The notes below the pieces were generated by a model. It saw only the letters and a list, made by a program, of their open reading frames with translations, was not told where the DNA came from and did not search any database. Below are positions 1 through 3,358 of a DNA stretch of 5,682 nucleotides, in pieces; positions within the stretch are counted from its first letter, which is position 1, and each line of letters begins with the position of its first letter. The stretch is from positions 1 through 5,682 of the forward strand of contig CAYRDY010000112.1 of assembly GCA_964423195.1 (NCBI GenBank). Reading direction: 5' to 3'. Origin of the DNA: CAKRHR01 sp964423195 (GTDB lineage: Bacteria > Bacillota > Clostridia > Lachnospirales > Lachnospiraceae). Made by a program: the position numbers and the translations under genes.

Positions 1-259
1 TCACTTGTTGTGTCAATAGTTTGATGTGAATTTGAGGCGCAGTCAGTTTTCCGATGTTACTATTCACAGGGAATTTTAGGCATGCTAAATACTCCTTCCT
101 ATAAGCTATACAAGAAGGAAAATCAATAACTATCCAAGATGCCGTATGGTCGATCACACCTCGGAAAATATTCCTTCACCCGCCTTATGACCGCTTGCTC
201 AAAAGTTGGTGCTGTCACGATCGAAAAGTGGCTCAGTTTAGGAGGAGTGATTAAAAGTC
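1..259. other. AT-rich upstream stretch without a supported gene
   Basis: No convincing gene is visible. All three + frames hit stops within the first ~30 bases. Later, one + frame is open from 130 to a TAA at 286-288, with ATGs at 139 and 187, but neither has a ribosome binding site. On the - strand one frame is open from 175 to the window edge at 2, without an ATG. The two stretches overlap at 130-175, so at most one could be coding there. The base composition is more AT-rich than in the genes that follow. The stretch could be the decayed end of a neighbouring gene or mobile element, or simply non-coding. An imperfect dyad, TCCTTC (93-98) against GAAGGA (114-119), could fold into a long-loop hairpin of unknown role. 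Confidence 0.5.
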
Positions 260-289
260 TTGACAAGCTGCCGTCCAGAGGTTTATAAT
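260..289 (+). promoter_or_regulatory. Near-consensus promoter of the peroxidase operon
   Basis: A perfect -35 box TTGACA (260-265) is followed after 18 bases by a perfect -10 box TATAAT (284-289). Transcription should begin near 296, giving a leader of about 50 bases before the peroxidase start codon. With both hexamers perfect, the promoter should be intrinsically strong, which fits control by a repressor binding just downstream. Confidence 0.85.
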
Positions 290-306
290 AAGGACATACC
301 AATAGC

Positions 307-323
307 GCAAGATTAAATCTTGC
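307..323. promoter_or_regulatory. Perfect palindrome, likely OhrR-type operator
   Basis: GCAAGATT-A-AATCTTGC is a perfect 17-bp palindrome centred on 315, about 20 bases after the expected transcription start and before the ribosome binding site AGGAGGG (334-340). Its AT-rich core and size resemble OhrR operators (Bacillus subtilis OhrR binds a TACAATT-type dyad). The third gene of the operon encodes an OhrR-family repressor, so autoregulation is the simplest reading. The identity of the binding protein is inference. As RNA the same bases could form an 8-bp hairpin only with an impossibly small loop, so a DNA site is more likely. Confidence 0.7.
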
Positions 324-346
324 AGCATTAAATAGGAGGGATCTTT

Positions 347-886
347 ATGGGTATCTATGATTTTACGGTCAAGGCACGGGACGGCAGCGATGTGTCGCTC
401 TCCGATTACAAGGGGAAGGTGCTTCTCATCGTCAACACCGCGACGGGCTGCGGCTTCACGCCGCAGTACAGCGATCTGCAGGCGCTCTACGATCTGCATC
501 AGAAGGATGGTTTTGAGATTCTGGATTTTCCGTGCAATCAGTTCGCCGGACAGGCGCCGGGCAGCGACGAGGAGATTCACACCTTCTGTACGGGGCGGTT
601 TGGGATCACTTTCCCGCAGTTTTCCAAAATTGACGTCAACGGCGAGAATGCCATTCCGCTTTACAAGTACCTGACGGAAAATTCGACATTTGCCGGTTTT
701 AAGGGACCGATGGGGCTGGTCATGAAGGGCGTTTCTAAAAAAATGGACAAGGATTATAAGAACAACGGCAAAATCAAATGGAATTTCACGAAATTTCTGA
801 TCAATCGGGATGGCGAGATCGTCGCCCGCTTTGAGCCGACGGAGCCGCTGGATACGGTGAAAGCCAGAGTGGAGGAGGTCTTGTGA
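347..886 (+). CDS. Thiol-type glutathione peroxidase (peroxiredoxin-like Gpx)
   Basis: This 179-residue cytoplasmic peroxidase has the usual bacterial Gpx length. It has the full catalytic set: peroxidatic Cys35 in the TGCGFTPQY motif, Gln69 in the FAGQAPG segment, and Trp145-Asn146 in the WNFTKF motif. It has cysteine, not selenocysteine, at the active site. Cys81 lies in the helix position where thioredoxin-dependent Gpx proteins carry the resolving cysteine, so it probably reduces H2O2 or organic hydroperoxides with thioredoxin-like reductants rather than glutathione (family knowledge). Asp60 stands where Gly is common in the FPCNQF strand. The ribosome binding site AGGAGGG (334-340) lies six bases before the ATG. 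The stop is separated from the next ATG by one base, so the genes are translationally linked. The gene follows a strong promoter and a palindromic operator, implying peroxide-inducible expression through the linked OhrR. Confidence 0.93.
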   Translation: MGIYDFTVKARDGSDVSLSDYKGKVLLIVNTATGCGFTPQYSDLQALYDLHQKDGFEILDFPCNQFAGQAPGSDEEIHTFCTGRFGITFPQFSKIDVNGENAIPLYKYLTENSTFAGFKGPMGLVMKGVSKKMDKDYKNNGKIKWNFTKFLINRDGEIVARFEPTEPLDTVKARVEEVL

Positions 887-887
887 C

Positions 888-1295
888 ATGAAGATTGCGG
901 TACGCTATTATTCAAGAGGAGGCAATACGAAAAAGGTTGCCAACGCTATCGCCAAGGCGGTCGGCGTCAAGGCGAAGCCGATCTCGGAGCCTCTCGCGGA
1001 GAATGTGGATATCCTGTTTCTGGGGACGGCGCCATATGCCTTTGATGTGGATGACGAGGTCAAATCTTTTATAAGCGGCATCGGTGTCTCTGTCGGCAAG
1101 GCTGTCATTTTCAGCACATCCGCGGCTGTCAAATCCATTCGCAAATATGTGGAGAAGCTGTTTGAGGAAAAGAAGATTCCGCTCGCGCGAGAGGAGTTTT
1201 CCTGCAGGGGATCCTTTTTGATGCTGCACAGGGGCAAGCCGAATGCGGATGACCTGCGGGCGGCCGCCGATTTTGCGAGGAAAATCATTTCATAA
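888..1295 (+). CDS. Short flavodoxin-like protein
   Basis: This 135-residue protein has a flavodoxin-like fold. The N-terminal beta strand MKIAVRYYS runs into the phosphate-binding loop SRGGNTKK (residues 9-16), which matches the FMN-binding pattern. The second strand ends in LFLGTAPYAFDVDDEVKSFI (44-63), matching the loop and helix after strand 3 in flavodoxins. The third, VIFSTSA (74-80), precedes the last helices. Cys107 lies in the SCRGSF segment. The family includes electron carriers and FMN reductases, and the precise redox partner cannot be read from sequence. The ATG lies one base after the peroxidase stop, and GGAGGAGG (871-878) inside the upstream gene is its ribosome binding site, so it is almost certainly co-expressed with the peroxidase. 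A role in supplying electrons for peroxide reduction or repair is possible but is inference. Confidence 0.85.
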   Translation: MKIAVRYYSRGGNTKKVANAIAKAVGVKAKPISEPLAENVDILFLGTAPYAFDVDDEVKSFISGIGVSVGKAVIFSTSAAVKSIRKYVEKLFEEKKIPLAREEFSCRGSFLMLHRGKPNADDLRAAADFARKIIS

Positions 1296-1309
1296 GGGGT
1301 AGGGGCAAA

Positions 1310-1756
1310 ATGGCGGATCAGTTTGACCCACTAAAACTTGAGAATCAACTTTGTTTTCCTCTCTATGCCTGTGCGAAGGAGATTGTGAAAGCATACAAGC
1401 CGTATCTGGATGAACTCGATCTCACCTATACGCAGTATATTACCATGATGGTGATGTGGGAGCATAAGGAATTGAGGGTGAAGGAAGTCGGACGTTTTTT
1501 GTATCTGGATTCCAGCACATTAACGCCGCTGCTCAAAAGGCTGGAGGAAAAGGGCTATGTCGCGAGGCGGCGATCTGAGCGCGATGAGCGTGATCTGATC
1601 GTCTCGATCACCGAGAAGGGGGAGGCGCTGCGGGAAAGGGCGCTGATTGTGCCGCAGCGCATCGCGGCATGCGTGGATATGGAACCGGAAAAGGCACAGT
1701 TTCTCTATGGCATTCTGTATGAGCTGTTGGGGAAACTCAGCGGGCGTCGGGGATAA
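1310..1756 (+). CDS. ohrR: OhrR-family MarR repressor, peroxide sensor
   Basis: This 148-residue winged-helix dimeric repressor strongly resembles Bacillus subtilis OhrR along its length. The LENQLCF motif places the peroxide-sensing cysteine at Cys15, with the partner tyrosines Tyr29 and Tyr40 at the Bacillus positions. The recognition helix region YLDSSTLTPLLKRLEEKG (65-82) and the wing RRRSERDERD (86-95) are intact. OhrR proteins hold promoters off until organic hydroperoxides or hypochlorite oxidise the sensing cysteine. Two extra cysteines are present, Cys21 and Cys121. Cys121 lies in the C-terminal helix near the place where two-cysteine OhrR proteins carry a resolving cysteine. The gene starts 14 bases after the flavodoxin-like gene, with AGGGG (1301-1305) upstream. 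It is third in the operon and probably autoregulates through the palindrome at 307-323. No ohr gene is in the window, so the name reflects family rather than a proven target. Confidence 0.88.
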   Translation: MADQFDPLKLENQLCFPLYACAKEIVKAYKPYLDELDLTYTQYITMMVMWEHKELRVKEVGRFLYLDSSTLTPLLKRLEEKGYVARRRSERDERDLIVSITEKGEALRERALIVPQRIAACVDMEPEKAQFLYGILYELLGKLSGRRG

Positions 1757-1804
1757 TTCTGCATCAAAATCTGTTACATAGAATCAAGTGCAGGAGGGAT
1801 GATC

Positions 1805-2074
1805 ATGGTCATGGGAAAAGTGAGAATTGAGGATGATTTGGGTATTCATCTGCGGCCGGCGGGGCAGATTGCCGATGAGGGGCTAAAGTACCGCTGCCGG
1901 ATCGAACTGTGCTGCAACGGGCGGAGAGTCAACGGGAAAAGTCTGCTCAGCATCTTGAGTCTTGGCGTCAGGAAGGGCAGTGAGATCGAGATTTTCTGTG
2001 ACGGCGAGGATGAGGCGGAGGCGCTGCAGGCTTTGATAAAAGCGGTAAACACAAAGGCATCCGCTGTCTCATAA
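1805..2074 (+). CDS. HPr-family phosphocarrier protein
   Basis: The gene encodes an 89-residue HPr-like protein of normal family length. The active-site segment LGIHLRPAG (12-20) places the phosphorylatable histidine at His15. The segment GKSLLSILSLGV (44-55) places the regulatory serine at Ser46, exactly as in Bacillus HPr. This agreement and the spacing of AGGAGGG (1792-1798), six bases upstream, favour the ATG at 1805. An in-frame ATG at 1799 abuts the binding site and is unlikely. The usual HARPAT motif is altered to HLRPAG, seen in secondary clostridial HPr-like proteins, so it may be a regulatory paralogue instead of the main sugar-PTS carrier. No enzyme I or HPr kinase gene is nearby. 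It follows ohrR by 48 bases without a clear terminator or promoter, so co-transcription is possible. Confidence 0.88.
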   Translation: MVMGKVRIEDDLGIHLRPAGQIADEGLKYRCRIELCCNGRRVNGKSLLSILSLGVRKGSEIEIFCDGEDEAEALQALIKAVNTKASAVS

Positions 2075-2096
2075 TGAAATTGAAAAAGCTCAGCCA

Positions 2097-2147
2097 AAAT
2101 CATTTGCCGGATAAAATTGGGAAAAGGCCAGCTAAATCATTTTCCGG
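2097..2147. repeat. Short direct repeat pair at a convergent gene boundary
   Basis: AAATCATTTGCCGG (2097-2110) recurs as AAATCATTTTCCGG (2134-2147), a 14-base direct repeat with one mismatch and 37 bases between starts. The second copy includes the stop codon of the - strand gene. The 2075-2136 gap between the convergent genes otherwise shows only a weak long-loop dyad, AGCTCAGCC (2088-2096) against GGCCAGCT (2126-2133), with a T-run on its - strand side. I see no strong intrinsic terminator here. Confidence 0.4.
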
Positions 2148-2439
2148 GCTTTGGTTTCGCGCCGTCCGTGGTCTTCTCGGTTTCCGAGCTTGGATCCTGT
2201 GACGCCGCGTCCATCCTTGCCCTGTCTTCTTCGCGGATTTCCTCGCCCCGCTGTTTGAGGTATTTATAAACCATGCTGTACAGATAGAGAAATATCGGGA
2301 TGATCAGTGTGCAGTAGACGGATGCCTTGAAAAGATCCGTGGCCAGTTCTCCCCGCATCAGCGAAAAGATTAATGTGGATAAATACATCAGCGCCAGCAG
2401 TATAGCGCCGGCCAGTGCGATGATTCTTCTGAATTTCAT
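2137..2439 (-). CDS. Small two-helix membrane protein, unknown function
   Basis: The predicted protein has 100 residues and I do not recognise a family. Residues 6-28 and 37-58 are hydrophobic and long enough to span the membrane, joined by a short polar turn. The N terminus (KFRR) and the segment after helix 2 (KYLKQR) are positively charged, suggesting both ends face the cytoplasm. The last 40 residues are hydrophilic and highly charged, with many Glu, Asp and Arg and a Pro/Lys-rich tail, probably disordered. An AGGAA ribosome binding site (complement of 2449-2453) lies nine bases before the ATG. The gene faces the HPr gene and diverges from feo. The reading frame is clean and the start well placed, so it is probably real. 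Any link to iron uptake is unproven. Confidence 0.72.
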   Translation of the reverse strand: MKFRRIIALAGAILLALMYLSTLIFSLMRGELATDLFKASVYCTLIIPIFLYLYSMVYKYLKQRGEEIREEDRARMDAASQDPSSETEKTTDGAKPKPGK

Positions 2440-2471
2440 AAAGGGTCATTCCTTTCGATGGATTAGCGTTG

Positions 2472-2496
2472 GCGCGGAGAACTCCGTGTATTTTTT
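2472..2496 (+). terminator. Possible weak intrinsic terminator
   Basis: A hairpin with stem 2472-2478 against 2483-2489 (core CGGA/TCCG extended by G-U and C-G pairs, loop GAAC) is followed by A and six T (2491-2496) on the + strand. It lies in the untranslated leader of the - strand membrane gene. It could end + strand read-through coming from the HPr side, or be a chance structure. The G-U pairs make it weak. Confidence 0.35.
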
Positions 2497-2535
2497 GTCA
2501 GACTATTCTTTGACGCCCGCGTCATGATATTTCAT

Positions 2536-2541
2536 ATTATA
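2536..2541 (-). promoter_or_regulatory. -10 box of the membrane-protein gene promoter
   Basis: Read on the - strand, a perfect TATAAT occupies 2541-2536 in an AT-rich setting. It would give a leader of roughly 90 bases before the start codon at 2439. The -35 side is poor, with only a T-rich tract at about 17 bases. A TTGATA farther upstream sits at 21 bases, too far for normal spacing. Confidence 0.4.
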
Positions 2542-2578
2542 TCTTAAAACAGGTGAAAAAGCTATCAAAAAATGAATG

Positions 2579-2610
2579 GGCACCGAAGAAAAGCGGTGCC
2601 TAAAATTTTT
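2579..2610. terminator. Intrinsic terminator-like hairpin upstream of feo
   Basis: The stem GGCACCG (2579-2585) pairs perfectly with CGGTGCC (2594-2600) around an eight-base loop, followed on the + strand by TAAAATTTTT (2601-2610). The other flank is A-rich (2566-2572), so it may also work on the - strand. It separates the feo promoter from upstream transcription. Its position just before the -35 box supports a role as an insulator. Confidence 0.6.
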
Positions 2611-2621
2611 CAAAAAAATGG

Positions 2622-2650
2622 TTGACATTTGAGTTAGTCAGTGCTATCCT
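2622..2650 (+). promoter_or_regulatory. Main promoter of the feo genes
   Basis: A perfect TTGACA -35 box (2622-2627) is followed after the ideal 17 bases by TATCCT (2645-2650). The transcription start is expected near 2657, leaving a leader of about 118 bases before feoA-1. Repressor-like dyads overlap the -10 box and the start site, so iron- or metal-dependent repression is expected. Confidence 0.8.
2633..2648. promoter_or_regulatory. feo operator site 1
   Basis: GTTAG-TCAGTG-CTATC matches the GTTAG-N6-CTAAC dyad with one mismatch. It overlaps the promoter spacer and most of the -10 box, so a bound protein would block RNA polymerase. Confidence 0.55.
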
Positions 2651-2655
2651 ATTGT

Positions 2656-2673
2656 GGTTAGAGGATTCTAACC
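2656..2673. promoter_or_regulatory. feo operator site 2, perfect dyad
   Basis: GGTTAGA-GGAT-TCTAACC is a perfect inverted repeat with seven-base arms covering the predicted start of transcription. It is the best copy of the GTTAG-N6-CTAAC motif in the window and is centred 24 bp from site 1. The half-site GGTTAG/CTAACC resembles those of DtxR/IdeR-type metal-dependent repressors. The assignment to that family is inference, as no such gene lies in the window. Confidence 0.7.
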
Positions 2674-2688
2674 ATATATTTTTGAATA

Positions 2689-2707
2689 TAAGTTAGCAGT
2701 AACTTAC
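2689..2707. promoter_or_regulatory. feo operator site 3
   Basis: Two overlapping readings exist. TAAGTTA-GCAG-TAACTTA (2689-2706) is a perfect seven-base-arm dyad. GTTAG-CAGTAA-CTTAC (2692-2707) fits the common motif with one mismatch. It lies in the leader, roughly 30-50 bases after the expected start site. Confidence 0.55.
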
Positions 2708-2773
2708 CCCAAGAATGGGGAGGAGATGGCGATCTTTGGACACGGGGATCCGCTGATCGAGGTGAGGAGATGA
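2707..2773 (+). other. Possible leader peptide and SD-sequestering hairpin before feoA
   Basis: An ATG at 2726 opens a 15-codon frame (MAIFGHGDPLIEVRR) that ends at 2773, one base before the feoA-1 start codon. Its purine-rich binding site GGGGAGGAG (2717-2725) touches the ATG, closer than normal. A hairpin CCCCA-AGAA-TGGGG (2707-2720) would pair the same G-run. The end of the frame overlaps the feoA-1 ribosome binding site GAGGAG (2764-2769). Translational coupling or attenuation is conceivable, but nothing here proves the peptide is made. Confidence 0.3.
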
Positions 2774-2774
2774 T

Positions 2775-2987
2775 ATGATGCCTTTGACGATGGCTAAAAC
2801 CGGAGAGAGAAATATGATCAAGAGAGTCGGCGGAAAAGAAGAGATCAGGCATTTTCTGGAGAGTCTGGGTTTTGTGTCCGGCGGTGAGGTGACTGTTGTG
2901 TCCGAGAATGGCGGCAACGTCATTGTCAATGTCAGGGAATCGCGCGTTGCGATCAGCAGGGAAATGGCAAACAAAATTATGGTATAG
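2775..2987 (+). CDS. feoA: FeoA-like protein 1, ferrous iron uptake
   Basis: This 70-residue protein fits the FeoA/SH3-like fold. It has an N-terminal strand MPLTMAKTGE, a helix with EEIRHFLESLGF (22-33), then the strand pairs GEVTVVSENGGNVIVNV (37-53) and a final ESRVAISREMANKIMV (55-70). FeoA proteins are small cytoplasmic partners of the FeoB transporter, and their exact biochemical role is still debated. GAGGAG (2764-2769) lies five bases before the ATG-ATG pair, supporting this start, although the second ATG (2778) is equally usable. It differs clearly from the FeoA immediately downstream, so the two are old paralogues and not a recent duplication. It is the first clear gene after the regulated feo promoter. 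Confidence 0.87.
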   Translation: MMPLTMAKTGERNMIKRVGGKEEIRHFLESLGFVSGGEVTVVSENGGNVIVNVRESRVAISREMANKIMV

Positions 2988-3021
2988 AAAGCGCGAATAC
3001 GCGAGAAAGGATGTTATGTAA

Positions 3022-3240
3022 ATGACTTTGAGAGAAGCCGAGTGCGGCCAGACGGTCACAGTGACGAAGCTGCGCGGCGAGGGCGCGGTGAAGCGCAGGA
3101 TTATGGACATGGGTATCACGAAAAATACGCAGGTGTATATCCGCAAGGTGGCGCCGCTGGGTGATCCGGTGGAAGTCACGGTGCGCGGCTATGAGTTGTC
3201 GCTTCGCAAGGCGGACGCGGAGATGGTCGAAGTTCAGTGA
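3022..3240 (+). CDS. feoA: FeoA-like protein 2, ferrous iron uptake
   Basis: The protein has 72 residues and canonical FeoA features. These are an opening strand with TVTVTKLRGEGAVKRRI (11-27), the helix/turn MDMGITKNTQV (28-38), and the diagnostic LGDPVEVTVRGYELSLRK segment (46-63) followed by DAEMVEV. It is the more typical FeoA of the pair. It begins 34 bases after feoA-1, with AAAGGA (3006-3011) ten bases before the ATG, so the two are co-transcribed. The 118-base gap to feoB is unusually long for this operon type and carries its own control signals. Like other FeoA proteins it is expected in the cytoplasm, interacting with FeoB. Confidence 0.93.
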   Translation: MTLREAECGQTVTVTKLRGEGAVKRRIMDMGITKNTQVYIRKVAPLGDPVEVTVRGYELSLRKADAEMVEVQ

Positions 3241-3242
3241 TG

Positions 3243-3275
3243 ATCCATGCCGCAAGGGGGATTTTTATTTTTTTT
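3243..3275 (+). terminator. Weak T-tract attenuator between feoA-2 and feoB
   Basis: A short stem ATCC (3243-3246) with GGAT (3259-3262) is followed by a long T-rich run interrupted by one A (to 3275). The stem is too weak for an efficient terminator, but partial termination would lower feoB read-through. The T-run may instead simply be an AT-rich promoter upstream element. Confidence 0.25.
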
Positions 3276-3301
3276 GAGAATGGGTTAGCAGTCGCTAATT
3301 A
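3274..3301 (+). promoter_or_regulatory. Possible second promoter, for feoB
   Basis: TTGAGA (3274-3279, one mismatch to consensus) is followed after 16 bases by TAATTA (3296-3301). A T-rich tract lies directly upstream. The -35 box stands 10 bases before operator site 4, nearly the same geometry as the main feo promoter and site 1 (11 bases). That parallel is the main reason to propose it. Confidence 0.45.
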
Positions 3302-3313
3302 GAGAAAACTAAC
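3284..3313. promoter_or_regulatory. feo operator sites 4 and 5
   Basis: GTTAG-CAGTCG-CTAAT (3284-3299) and ATTAG-AGAAAA-CTAAC (3298-3313) are two further copies of the dyad, each with one outer mismatch, overlapping by two bases and centred 14 bp apart. Site 4 also contains the perfect inner dyad TTAGC-AGTC-GCTAA. Together they cover the candidate -10 box and its start region upstream of feoB. Confidence 0.6.
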
Positions 3314-3317
3314 ACAT

Positions 3318-3333
3318 GGCACCTGCCGGTGCC
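3318..3333 (+). other. GC-rich hairpin in the feoB leader
   Basis: GGCACC-TGCC-GGTGCC forms a perfect six-base stem with a four-base loop, ending 11 bases before the feoB ribosome binding site. An alternative stem CCTGC (3322-3326) with GCAGG (3336-3340) competes with it. No T-run follows, so it is not a terminator. RNA processing, stability or translation control are possible. Confidence 0.45.
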
Positions 3334-3358
3334 GCGCAGGAAAAGGAGGATATGGAAA

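Noticed and set aside
75..89. TTTAG-GCATG-CTAAA dyad as a sixth copy of the feo operator motif
   Set aside because: The spacer is five bases, not six, the outer bases differ, and it is not placed at a promoter. Such short AT-rich dyads are expected by chance.
251..889. 212-residue open frame on the - strand
   Set aside because: It lies wholly opposite the peroxidase gene, which has every catalytic residue and a good ribosome binding site. The reverse frame has no recognisable motif and is a mirror effect of codon bias.
1799..1801. ATG at 1799 as the HPr start
   Set aside because: It directly abuts the AGGAGGG binding site. Starting at 1805 gives six-base spacing and exact His15/Ser46 numbering.
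2658..3179. 173-residue open frame on the - strand across the feo leader and both feoA genes
   Set aside because: It spans a promoter leader and two well-supported + strand genes, has no family features, and would run through the operators.
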